Source: JAKQHY01 sp034429675 (GTDB taxonomy: Bacteria; Chloroflexota; Anaerolineae; B4-G1; SLSP01). From it: DNA of 21,721 nt. The position numbers and the translations under genes are program-made. The stretch lies in the NCBI GenBank assembly GCA_034429675.1, contig DAOUFX010000587.1:1-21721 (forward strand), read 5' to 3'. The notes beneath the pieces are model-generated. The model saw only the letters and a list, made by a program, of their open reading frames with translations. It searched no databases and was not told where the DNA came from. Positions 14,713-21,721 of this stretch are shown here, one piece after another (within the stretch, counting starts at the first letter, position 1; the number at the start of each line of letters is the position of its first letter).

Positions 14713-14825
14713 TGCCCCAATTGGGTAAACTTTGTCCGTTTTTGCCCTGCTTTGTCTGCCCGTCTTCCATTATAATCCTTTCCTTTGATTGCGAAACAGC
14801 CTCTGTCCCGCTGGGTTAGAAAAAA

Positions 14826-14874
14826 TGACAAATGTCCTGGCAATATTTGACAGGTATCCTGGCAGTCTTATAAT
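14826..14874 (+). promoter_or_regulatory. Consensus sigma-70 promoter with overlapping direct-repeat operator
   Basis: TTGACA at 14847-14852 and TATAAT at 14869-14874 are both perfect, with a 16-base spacer. The sequence TGACA-N4-TCCTGGCA occurs twice, at 14826-14842 and 14848-14864, exactly 22 bases apart (about two helical turns). The second copy covers the -35 box and spacer. This looks like a binding site for a repressor that blocks an otherwise strong promoter. The leader is only about 12 bases, with GAGGAG before the ATG. Confidence 0.7.
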
Positions 14875-14892
14875 TTTTGATTACGAGGAGCC

Positions 14893-16047
14893 ATGTCAGA
14901 AAATTGGGTCTGTTCGAAATGCAGAGCCTATAATCATCCAAGACGGCAGGTGTGCTGGCGGTGCAGAACGCCGATTCAAGATATTGCGCCGTCCGGGCAA
15001 CCCTCGCCGGTAAAGGGCAGGTGGAGCCGCCTTCTGCCGATCCTCGCGATGACGATCGTACTTCTTATTTTTGTGGCTTTGCTTGGCCATCGCTGGTTCC
15101 TGGCCACGAATGCCCCTTCCCGTTATGAGTTAAACTGGAAAATAGAAGAAGGGCGGCCCATCGCCTATAGCGCCACCATGCAAATCACCAACAGCTACAT
15201 CGCTGTTGATTTTGGTAAACTTTTCGATACCGATCAACTTGAACAGGAGGAAAATTTCTCGCTCCTTGCAGCTGCATTCGCCAACATGACCGCTACTCCC
15301 GCGATTTCCTTCTCCTTACCGGCGTATTCGGTCGTCTCCATCCTCGAAAAGAATCCACACAACACCATCTCGGTCAGAATGGTCTTGAGCGATGTTGTCC
15401 CCATGGCGGAATACACGCCGCAGAATATCGTCGAGGTTCTGGGCGCGCTGGTGCTCACCAATATGCAGCAACGGACTCTTGCGAGAGGGGAAATTACGCC
15501 AGGGGGTGTGCTAACCTCAACCTACATTATTGACCGGCAACAAGATATGCTTACATTTTTCTTTGGGTTGCCGGGAAAACCCGTTCAAGTTGGCGATGTG
15601 TGGCGCAGTGATCTGGAATGCCTTGAGATCAATTCGTCGCAATTTGTCGTCGCCAATCACGCAGGCTTCAATGAAGTCACTTTCACGGGCATCAGCCGGA
15701 CGCTCCAGGGTGAAACTGTTGCGGTGCTGGATTATAAGATCGCCGAGTCCATGGATGGAGAACAGACCATTCCGTTTCTTATGACAGAACCAACGTCGGC
15801 TTCACTGAAGTGTGATATCGTAGGGCGTGGACAGTTTCTCATCGAACAAGGCCGTTGGAAAGAGCTTGCCGCCAGCGGCACCCTCCAAATCACGGGAATC
15901 GTGACCGCCACGATCACTCAAGACCTTACGCTGTTGCCATTGGATGCCGTGCCTGAACTTACCGACCCGTTGGATACATTCACGGTGCCGGTGTCCGCTC
16001 CGGCTGTGCCGGTGGTGGTCACGGCTGTCCCGGTGTTGACCCCCTGA
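14893..16047 (+). CDS. Membrane protein with N-terminal RanBP2-type zinc finger and large exported domain
   Basis: 384 residues. The N-terminus fits the RanBP2 finger exactly: W5-x-C7-x2-C10-x3-N14-x6-C21-x2-C24. A basic linker is followed by a single membrane segment at about 46-66 (SRLLPILAMTIVLLIFVALLG). The remaining ~315 residues should lie outside, with the finger in the cytosol. The outer domain is beta-rich and contains LPGKPVQVGDVWRSD, a pattern I associate with DUF6263-like proteins. It ends in a Pro/Val-rich tail. No catalytic motif was seen. The GAGGAG ribosome-binding site fixes the start. It shares a divergent control region with the zinc-ribbon gene, and the TPR lipoprotein follows on the same strand after its own promoter. 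Function is unknown. Confidence 0.85.
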   Translation: MSENWVCSKCRAYNHPRRQVCWRCRTPIQDIAPSGQPSPVKGRWSRLLPILAMTIVLLIFVALLGHRWFLATNAPSRYELNWKIEEGRPIAYSATMQITNSYIAVDFGKLFDTDQLEQEENFSLLAAAFANMTATPAISFSLPAYSVVSILEKNPHNTISVRMVLSDVVPMAEYTPQNIVEVLGALVLTNMQQRTLARGEITPGGVLTSTYIIDRQQDMLTFFFGLPGKPVQVGDVWRSDLECLEINSSQFVVANHAGFNEVTFTGISRTLQGETVAVLDYKIAESMDGEQTIPFLMTEPTSASLKCDIVGRGQFLIEQGRWKELAASGTLQITGIVTATITQDLTLLPLDAVPELTDPLDTFTVPVSAPAVPVVVTAVPVLTP

Positions 16048-16067
16048 AAGACTTTCCGTATCACTTC

Positions 16068-16085
16068 GGTAAGAAGAATCTTACC
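16068..16085 (+). other. Short hairpin between the two plus-strand genes
   Basis: GGTAAGA and TCTTACC pair around a four-base AGAA loop. There is no T run after it, so it is not a clear terminator for the upstream gene. It lies just before the promoter of the TPR lipoprotein and may be an operator instead. Confidence 0.35.
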
Positions 16086-16099
16086 ATCTGCCCCTCGAT

Positions 16100-16127
16100 T
16101 TGTAAGAAAACCGACAGAGCCTATAAT
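16100..16127 (+). promoter_or_regulatory. Promoter of the TPR lipoprotein gene
   Basis: TTGTAA (16100-16105), a 16-base spacer, and a perfect TATAAT (16122-16127). Transcription would start near 16134. A small CTGTC-ACT-GACAG hairpin (16165-16177) lies directly before the ribosome-binding site and could influence translation. Confidence 0.6.
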
Positions 16128-16187
16128 ATCCATAGAAACCTTGTGACGTAGCCATCAAATTTATCTGTCACTGACAGGAGAATGGTC

Positions 16188-18983
16188 ATGGTGATGTCTG
16201 TACGCCGCCGCAAGTATTCTTTGTGCATCGTGTCGTTGTGCTCCGTTTTGGTCTGCCTGGTTGCCTGTGCCCCGCCCGAAGTTTCTCTGTCTCTACCTGC
16301 AACGGAATCCCCTCAAGAATCACCTGCGTTACTGCCGCGTGACCTGCCTGCTGTTACGACAGAAGACGTGGCCGTGGGCGACGCGACGTTGTGGGAAACC
16401 GATTTTGCAACCGCCGAGGCCGCCTATCAGCGGGCGTTGCAATCAACGGCGGATTTCGGAGCGGTGTACGGGCGCTTGTCGTTTTTGTACGCGCTCCAGC
16501 CGGAACGCTGGCTGGAGGCGACGGCAACGGGGCAGAAAGCGGTGGACCTGGCCCGCGACGATGCCGAGGCGTGGGCCTATCTGTCCCTGGCCCACGCGCT
16601 GAACGGACATTCCGCACAGGCTTTGGAGGCCGCCGGGCAGGCCCTTGACCTGAACCGGGATTTGCCGCTGGCTCACGTGGCTCTGGCGCAGACCTACCTT
16701 TTGCGAAACGAGGTAGACCTGTCTTTGCAGCATGCCGCGCTGGCTCTGGCGAGCGACCCTCACGCTGTGTGGGCCTGGCTCATTCAAGCGCAAGCCCAGA
16801 TTCGCGTTCAATCCTACGATGCCGCGTTGACATCGGCCGAACAGGCGTTGCGTGAGGCGCCCGATTTCGTCCCGGCGCACCTCATCCTGGCGCAGGCGCA
16901 TCGTGCTGCCTGGGAACAGCCCGAGGCGCAGGCCGCTCTCGAGGAAGCTTTGCGCAGGGCGCCGCAGTGTTTGTCCGCGCGTTTGTATCAGATTCAAGCC
17001 GCGATAGCGGCAGGACAGTTGGATGCGGCGACGCTGATGATGGCGCGCCTGGAACGCGATTGGCCCAACATTCCCGCCGTGCTCAACGCCGCCGGCCAAC
17101 TGGCTTTGCAACGGCAGGACTATGCCACCGCGTCGAGCAAATTCCAACAACTTTTGGGCCTCGACGCAGATTCCGCGCCGGGCTATCTGGGACTCGCTCA
17201 GGCGCAATACGGCCAGAAAAATTGTTGGGCGTCTCAGGTGACGTTGTCGCAAGCGCTGGCCCTGTTGCCGGATTCGGGCGCCGGTTATCTCGCGTTGGCG
17301 CAGAACCAGGAATGCCTGGGAGACGCAGCGGCGGCGCGCGAGAACTACGCGCGATCCATCACGTTCCCCGGGGATACTCCGGCCATTTTGCAGACGGTCG
17401 CGACGTACACGGCTCAACGCGGTGACCGCGCCGGGGCTCTGGCCCTGCGCCGGACGCTGTTGATATACCAGCCGGATGCCCCTCAACTTTATGTGGCGCT
17501 GGGGTACAGCTACCTGGATGGGGAAGGCGATTTGGAGGCCGCTGCCGGAAATTTCCGCCAGGCCTTGCTGTTGGACTCCGGGAATGTAGCGGCGCTGATC
17601 GGGGTGGGACGGATTTACAACGCTTATGCCATGCCCCAACAGGCGGTTGAGATTTTTCAACATGCGCTGACCCTCGACCCGCACTCTCACGAAGCGCGTG
17701 TGGGAATCGGCATTGCCTATGCGCTGCTGGGGCGTCCGGACGAGGCCATCACGTACCTGGAGCCGGTTTTGCAGACTCCTCCGGCAGATTCGTCCGCGTA
17801 CCTGTATCTGGCGCGCGCCTATCGCACTTTGGATCAATATCCCCAGGCCGGGGCTGCGCTCGAACAATTTCTGGCCCGGCAGCCGGCTTCGCCGGTCGCC
17901 GCCATCCTGGCGACGACGGCTCAGAGCCACATCAGCAGACGCTATTGGATCCAACAGGAAAACGTAACTGAGACTTTACAAGAGATTCTGGGCGCAGTCA
18001 ACGCCGACTCTCCCTTTTCACTGACGCTGACCTCTCTCGAAGTGGTCAAACAAGGCCGGCAACGCACACTCAACGTTGTCATGACCCTCACCGCTGATCC
18101 CGCCGACAATGAAGCGTTGCATCAGGCGATTGCCCTGGCCGCTTTCTGTAGTTCGGCAGTGACGCCGCGCATGTTGCCGGCCATCACCGGAGGCGTCAAC
18201 CTTACCCTCCGTGACCGCAACGATGCTGCGGTCTTTGCTGTATGGCTTCCTGCCCCCGTGGCCCAGGACATCGGCGATGGCCTGATCCGGGATTATGCCG
18301 CATTCATCAATCGCGTCAGTTCGTACAACTCGCACCTTGCGTACACGACGTTCGCCGCTCAAACGTCGCCGGTTGCCGGCAGCGTTCCCGCGACACAATT
18401 CCCTCTGGCTGGCGATTCCATTCCGACGGAGTTGCGGGTTCTCCTGGACGGCGACGCTTTGCTCCAATATTCCCTGGCGCTGACGCCCACGGGCGGCCCC
18501 TACAACGATTTCTGGGATTACGTAATCCCGACCCAGCCGGGCCAGGAACCGCTATCGTGGTCGCGATTGGAGGGGCGCTGGCATCGCATTCGCAGCGCCG
18601 GAATGGGGATTGACGCGACGCAGACCTATTTATCCCGGCGAATTTCCCCTGACCTTGCCGATCGGGTAGCGCTGGGTCTTCAAAACGGGGTCTACGGTTT
18701 CTTCCAACATCGCGCTGACAGGCGCGGATTGCTGATCTGGCAAACCCGGTGGGATTCATCGGAGAGCGCTCGGAAGTTTGTGATGGCGCAGCGGTTGATC
18801 TATGCGACACAGCCGGTTTATCGGGAAATCGGGCGCGATCTTCACGGCGGACAGCGCAGTTTGCGTTGGGCCGGCGGAACGCGCGTCGTACAGCTTCACC
18901 AGCAGGGCCAGATCGTCTGGCTCGTTTTCGCAACGTGCGAAGAAGACCTGGATGCCGCCATAGCGTTTTTCTCCACGAACTGA
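16188..18983 (+). CDS. Large TPR-repeat lipoprotein
   Basis: 931 residues from the ATG at 16188. Three in-frame ATGs (16182, 16188, 16194) are possible; 16188 has the best spacing (7 bases) from CAGGAG. A basic start and hydrophobic stretch end in lipobox LVAC with Cys27, so the protein is lipid-anchored outside the cytoplasmic membrane. From about residue 50 to 560 it is built of tandem TPR-like helix pairs, with repeated A-x-AYxxLAxA, LxLDPxxxxAxxxLGxAY and DEAI/PQA patterns. The C-terminal ~370 residues form a separate domain without TPRs. Its features include TLTSLEVVKQGRQRTLNVV, an RDRNDAAVFAVWLP stretch and a final VWLVFATCEEDLDAAIAFF. TPR arrays scaffold protein complexes; the client is unknown. 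It lies downstream of the RanBP2-finger protein. Confidence 0.88.
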   Translation: MVMSVRRRKYSLCIVSLCSVLVCLVACAPPEVSLSLPATESPQESPALLPRDLPAVTTEDVAVGDATLWETDFATAEAAYQRALQSTADFGAVYGRLSFLYALQPERWLEATATGQKAVDLARDDAEAWAYLSLAHALNGHSAQALEAAGQALDLNRDLPLAHVALAQTYLLRNEVDLSLQHAALALASDPHAVWAWLIQAQAQIRVQSYDAALTSAEQALREAPDFVPAHLILAQAHRAAWEQPEAQAALEEALRRAPQCLSARLYQIQAAIAAGQLDAATLMMARLERDWPNIPAVLNAAGQLALQRQDYATASSKFQQLLGLDADSAPGYLGLAQAQYGQKNCWASQVTLSQALALLPDSGAGYLALAQNQECLGDAAAARENYARSITFPGDTPAILQTVATYTAQRGDRAGALALRRTLLIYQPDAPQLYVALGYSYLDGEGDLEAAAGNFRQALLLDSGNVAALIGVGRIYNAYAMPQQAVEIFQHALTLDPHSHEARVGIGIAYALLGRPDEAITYLEPVLQTPPADSSAYLYLARAYRTLDQYPQAGAALEQFLARQPASPVAAILATTAQSHISRRYWIQQENVTETLQEILGAVNADSPFSLTLTSLEVVKQGRQRTLNVVMTLTADPADNEALHQAIALAAFCSSAVTPRMLPAITGGVNLTLRDRNDAAVFAVWLPAPVAQDIGDGLIRDYAAFINRVSSYNSHLAYTTFAAQTSPVAGSVPATQFPLAGDSIPTELRVLLDGDALLQYSLALTPTGGPYNDFWDYVIPTQPGQEPLSWSRLEGRWHRIRSAGMGIDATQTYLSRRISPDLADRVALGLQNGVYGFFQHRADRRGLLIWQTRWDSSESARKFVMAQRLIYATQPVYREIGRDLHGGQRSLRWAGGTRVVQLHQQGQIVWLVFATCEEDLDAAIAFFSTN

Positions 18984-19076
18984 AGCCGCCAAGTGTAAAA
19001 AACAACCCCCGCCGGTTCGCTGACCCGCTTACACGCTGACTCGCTTACCCGTTCGACTTTTGTCCTGGGATTCTGG
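18984..19076. repeat. Convergent intergenic spacer with 16-bp tandem repeat
   Basis: CGCTGACCCGCTTACA (19018-19033) is followed by the near-copy CGCTGACTCGCTTACC (19034-19049), which differs in two bases. On the minus strand a short AACC/GGTT hairpin (19004-19017) precedes six T's (19002-18997), a weak candidate terminator for the glycosyltransferase unit. No clear terminator was seen for the plus-strand TPR gene. Confidence 0.5.
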
Positions 19077-20732
19077 TTATTGCTCCGGCAAATCCTTGCG
19101 GATAAACACGTTGAGATACTGGCTACCCCACAACCTCACCTGCGGATCGTAGCTCATGTCGTCGGGAAGATACAGCGGGTACTGCGTTTGCGTGTAGGAA
19201 TCGCGGATGGCGCTGCGCACAAAGTCCTCGATGAAAGTGTCGTAGCTGACGATGATGTCCGGGCGGGTGTCTTCGATGAATTTCACCGGGATCGCGCCGA
19301 TGCTGCCGTGGCTGCGTTCTTCGGGCACTTTCATGGGATGGTAACGCAGCGCCGCCGGCGAGACCAGTCCGGCGCCATCCCAGATGTATCCCCGGAAGCT
19401 GTATCCCAGCCCCCCGATCTCCGAGGTTAGCAATCGGGCGTCGGGATACTGTTCGAAGAGTTCTTTCCCAATTTGCAGGTAATGTCGCACCCGCGCGCCG
19501 GCTCCGAAGTCCTGGTAGTAGACCGGCGCCGTCGTTGTCGCCAATGCCAGTTGTATTAGATTGAACCCGTGGTCAATCAAAAGCACGGACATCAAAACCA
19601 AAAGCGGCAGCTGCCTGGACAACGTGGGTGAATCCAGCAGCACTTTGACGCAGACAAATGCCAACGGAACCGTATACAGCGGCATATACCAGGGGAACAC
19701 GAAAGCCTGCGCCGCGGTGTAGGCGCCCGCAACGAGGAGTCCCCACAGTAGAATCACGCCTGTGATTTCCTGCGCCTCGCGCGAATCCGGCGCCTGGGCG
19801 ACCGTTCCAACCGGCCAGCGAACGTACCGGTAGATGAAAACGGCGCTCACGATGGCCAGCAGCGCCACAAAATAAGCAATGGCGCCGGTGTCGCCGATTC
19901 CGACCACCGTCAGAAAAGTGTAGTTGGGGAGGAGGCCTTTGGCTACCGTCGTCACAACGTTCTGCAAGGATAAATCGTAGACCAGCGACTTGGCCTGCAC
20001 GGTGTTGGGTATAAACGTGCCGAAAAAATACAAGTCGTAGATCAAGAAGGGCGCGACGCCCAGACCGCCAAAAATCAGCGAATGGAGCAGAGAAATCCGC
20101 CGCCGCGCCAATGCGTATAATCCGGCCACCCCCGCCAGCACCACCAGTTCCGGGCGCAGATACATAGCGACGCCCAACAGGCTCAAGGCGTAGGCGCGTC
20201 CATCCAGCAGGCCGTGCAGCGCGATCCCGGTCACCAACAGGGCAAGAGGCGTTTCCATCAGGCCGATGCTGGGAATTACCAGCAAGGAGATGTAGAGCGC
20301 GCCAAACGCGCCGTACACCGCCGCCGAACCGGGCCGGCGGACGACCCGGCGCAGCAATCGCGCATAGACCCAGGCGCCGCAGACCGTCCACAGCGTGTTC
20401 AAACATGCCACCACCCGCGGCAGGTCAAGCGCGATGCCCAGCTGTTGCGCAATCCACGAAGGGATGAACAACAGAATCGTCCAGCCGGATGAAGAGCTGG
20501 CCTTGACGGCCTCGGTGGGATTGAAATAGGGCACGTGGTATTCGGCGAGGTTCTGCGCGATGCGGAAATGGATGTAGGCGTCGTCGAGGGCGTAGGGATA
20601 GAGCCGCAACTGCGCGATCCCCAGCCCGACAATCGTGATCAGCAACAGACCGGGCGGGGCCCATTTTGCGAATCTTGCCGCGTTGCCTCGGTTGGCGTTT
20701 TTCCCGGAAGGGGCCAGCGTGTGGGCGGACAA
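19077..20732 (-). CDS. Multi-membrane-span GT-C-type glycosyltransferase-like protein
   Basis: 551 residues. After a basic N-terminus the first membrane segment is at about 27-42. It is followed by YALDDAYIHFRIAQNLAEY (47-65), FNPTEAVKASSSSGWT (70-85) and about nine more hydrophobic segments to around residue 400. The soluble C-terminal domain comprises about 150 residues. The D50-D51 pair in the first outer loop and the FNPxE…SSxxW motif match the pattern of polyprenyl-phosphate-sugar-dependent GT-C enzymes, such as AftB-like and PMT-like proteins. It would transfer a sugar from a lipid carrier outside the membrane; donor and acceptor are unknown. The only plausible start is TTG at 20732, three bases after the stop of the upstream gene, with GGGGAAG as ribosome-binding site. 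No in-frame ATG occurs in the first 40 residues, so translational coupling is likely. Confidence 0.82.
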   Translation of the reverse strand: MSAHTLAPSGKNANRGNAARFAKWAPPGLLLITIVGLGIAQLRLYPYALDDAYIHFRIAQNLAEYHVPYFNPTEAVKASSSSGWTILLFIPSWIAQQLGIALDLPRVVACLNTLWTVCGAWVYARLLRRVVRRPGSAAVYGAFGALYISLLVIPSIGLMETPLALLVTGIALHGLLDGRAYALSLLGVAMYLRPELVVLAGVAGLYALARRRISLLHSLIFGGLGVAPFLIYDLYFFGTFIPNTVQAKSLVYDLSLQNVVTTVAKGLLPNYTFLTVVGIGDTGAIAYFVALLAIVSAVFIYRYVRWPVGTVAQAPDSREAQEITGVILLWGLLVAGAYTAAQAFVFPWYMPLYTVPLAFVCVKVLLDSPTLSRQLPLLVLMSVLLIDHGFNLIQLALATTTAPVYYQDFGAGARVRHYLQIGKELFEQYPDARLLTSEIGGLGYSFRGYIWDGAGLVSPAALRYHPMKVPEERSHGSIGAIPVKFIEDTRPDIIVSYDTFIEDFVRSAIRDSYTQTQYPLYLPDDMSYDPQVRLWGSQYLNVFIRKDLPEQ

Positions 20733-20735
20733 TGG

Positions 20736-21488
20736 CTACTTCCCCATCGCTTTGAGCGCCTGTAGGCAGCGTTCTACGCACTCCAAGGGCGGGTAGGCGT
20801 AGCTTTCTTGCTCAACGATGTACCACTCGGTGCCGCCGGTGCTCTCGCAGATGCGGAAGACTGTATCCCAGGCGACGTCGCCCTCGCCGATGATGGCCTT
20901 GTCGTTCGTGGCAGAGTACTCCTTGAGATGAATCGTTCGGGAGCGTCCGGGGTAGCGCCGCAAGATGGGGAGCGGGTCGGCGCCGCCGTGAAGCGCGTTG
21001 CCCAGGTCCAACTGCATCACCACCTCCGGCGCGGTGTTGCTGAAGAAGGTATCCCACTGCACCTCGCCGTCCATCGCCGAGAACTCGACGTGGTGATTGT
21101 GATACCCCGTCGCCATTCCCTCCGGCTTGAGGCGGGCCGCGATCCCGTTGAAAAGTTCGGCCAGTTGCAGCCAATCGTTGCGGGTCCGGCGGTGCTCCTC
21201 AGGAATCCAGGGGACAATCAAGAACCGGTTGCCCAGGATGTGATTGAATTCCACCGTCTTGGGCAGTTCGTCGCCCAGCAAGGTTTGCAATCCGGTGTGG
21301 CTGCCGGCGACCTGCAATCCCAGATCATCCAGCCATCCGCGGATGGTCTGCGCGTCGTGGCCGTAATATCCGGCAAAATCCACTCCTTCGTAGCCCATCG
21401 CTGCGACCGCCTTGAGCGCTGCGTGGAAATCGCTTTCGCAGTCTTTGCGAATTGAATAGAGTTGTAATGCAATGGGGATGCGTGTCAC
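20736..21488 (-). CDS. Sugar-phosphate isomerase/epimerase family TIM-barrel protein
   Basis: 250 residues, about the length of family members (AP-endonuclease-2-type barrel, as in IolE). Start is GTG at 21488, preceded at ideal spacing by AAGGAGG. Features include MTRIPIALQLYSIRKD, AMGYEGVDFAGYYG (30-43) and GYHNHHVEF (128-136) with candidate metal ligand E135. Further along are MQLDLGNALHGG (D161), TIHLKEYS (H187) and YIVEQES (E226). E135, D161, H187 and E226 are spaced as expected for a divalent-metal site. The likely reaction is isomerisation or epimerisation of a sugar or sugar derivative in the cytosol; the substrate cannot be read from sequence. The following GT-C gene is coupled to it, so it might feed a sugar to that enzyme, though this is speculative. 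Confidence 0.88.
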   Translation of the reverse strand: MTRIPIALQLYSIRKDCESDFHAALKAVAAMGYEGVDFAGYYGHDAQTIRGWLDDLGLQVAGSHTGLQTLLGDELPKTVEFNHILGNRFLIVPWIPEEHRRTRNDWLQLAELFNGIAARLKPEGMATGYHNHHVEFSAMDGEVQWDTFFSNTAPEVVMQLDLGNALHGGADPLPILRRYPGRSRTIHLKEYSATNDKAIIGEGDVAWDTVFRICESTGGTEWYIVEQESYAYPPLECVERCLQALKAMGK

Positions 21489-21504
21489 AGGAACCTCCTT
21501 GTGA

Positions 21505-21531
21505 AATAGCTTTTGGCATTTGGCCGCTATT
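21505..21531 (-). promoter_or_regulatory. Hairpin before the isomerase ribosome-binding site
   Basis: AATAGC (21505-21510) and GCTATT (21526-21531) form a 6-bp stem with an inner GGC/GCC pair. The structure sits just upstream of the AAGGAGG of the isomerase gene and could affect initiation. Evidence is limited to the pairing. Confidence 0.3.
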
Positions 21532-21582
21532 CATCAGCCGGAATTACCGCTCAACGTGAGTGAAGTAGGGATGGTAATGGCT

Positions 21583-21677
21583 CTCTGAGAATGATTGAAG
21601 CGAATAGTTGGATTGTACTCCTGGCCCTTCATTCTCACAACTGACGGCAACCGGTAAGGGGAAATGGTTTCTCAGAG
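21583..21677 (-). promoter_or_regulatory. Likely promoter of the isomerase-glycosyltransferase unit within nested inverted repeats
   Basis: The minus strand has TTGTGA (21640-21635), a 17-base spacer, and TACAAT (21617-21612), with a predicted start near 21605 and a leader of about 117 bases. TGAGAATG-ATT-GAAG (21586-21600) is complementary to CTTCATTCTCA (21627-21637), and CTCTGAGAA (21583-21591) is complementary to TTCTCAGAG (21669-21677). The arms flank or overlap the promoter, so they may be operator sites or alternative RNA stems. Confidence 0.45.
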
Positions 21678-21678
21678 C

Positions 21679-21709
21679 GTTTTTCGCGCGGGTTGCCCGC
21701 GCGAAAAAC
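21679..21709. repeat. Strong palindrome with T's at the 5' side
   Basis: A perfect 14-bp stem (GTTTTTCGCGCGGG against CCCGCGCGAAAAAC) has a 3-base loop. The A/T runs are inside the stem and in the reverse order from a terminator: T's come first and A's last on either strand. No free T run follows the stem on either strand, so it is not a canonical terminator despite its strength. Confidence 0.75.
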
Positions 21710-21721
21710 ACCGTAATGAGC

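Noticed and set aside
14772..14777. Second TATAAT upstream of the RanBP2-finger gene
   Set aside because: No acceptable -35 box at 15-19 bases, and a much better promoter lies closer to the gene.
16443..17954. Long minus-strand open frame (503 codons) inside the TPR lipoprotein gene
   Set aside because: It lies antisense to a clear TPR coding sequence. Its composition is Arg/Gln-rich and it shows no recognisable domain, as expected from a GC-rich shadow frame.
21679..21709. Strong palindrome as a terminator
   Set aside because: T's come before and A's after the GC core on both strands and there is no free T run past the stem.

Overview
The window looks like a chromosomal segment of a GC-rich bacterium, most likely a member of the Chloroflexota (Anaerolineae-like). 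This placement is an inference from gene style, not from a marker gene. The grounds are the lipoprotein solute-binding protein with a repetitive Val/Glu/Thr linker, the secreted protein with two FGYPITE-type repeats, the abundance of zinc-ribbon and TPR proteins, and intergenic repeats of the CGAATACACAAAT kind. No rRNA, tRNA, CRISPR array, transposase or phage gene was seen.

Left part (1-4700). A plus-strand secreted repeat protein ends at a strong bidirectional terminator (1111-1143). Facing it is a minus-strand signalling operon that starts at a near-consensus promoter at 4409-4437. Its order is a membrane-anchored protein of unknown function, a sensor kinase with an N-terminal receiver domain, a response regulator with an OmpR-type DNA-binding domain, and a 57-residue basic protein. 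The first three genes are coupled by very short spacing or overlap. Upstream lies a degenerate foldback of about 160 bp.

Middle part (4700-11500). A complete peptide/oligopeptide ABC importer is encoded on the minus strand: lipoprotein binding protein, permeases OppB and OppC, and ATPases OppD and OppF. The binding protein has its own strong promoter, a leader of about 150 nt carrying an orphan 12-nt Shine-Dalgarno match, and its own terminator, followed by a long hairpin before oppB. This layout would give more binding protein than permease. OppB carries an unusual extra domain of about 140 residues between its first two membrane segments.

Next part (11500-13900). A minus-strand cluster begins with trmD (tRNA m1G37 methyltransferase) and continues with an ECF sigma factor, a 95-residue unknown protein and a small ABC ATPase. 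The ATPase resembles OppF but has an altered Q-loop, signature, catalytic glutamate and D-loop. All junctions overlap. This cluster is the best candidate here for something not previously described.

Right part (13900-21721). A minus-strand multi-zinc-ribbon protein is divergent from a plus-strand membrane protein that begins with a perfect RanBP2-type zinc-finger pattern. A large TPR lipoprotein follows on the plus strand. Convergent to it is a two-gene minus-strand unit: a sugar-phosphate isomerase/epimerase-like TIM-barrel protein and a GT-C-type membrane glycosyltransferase. The last 230 bases hold a probable promoter surrounded by nested inverted repeats.
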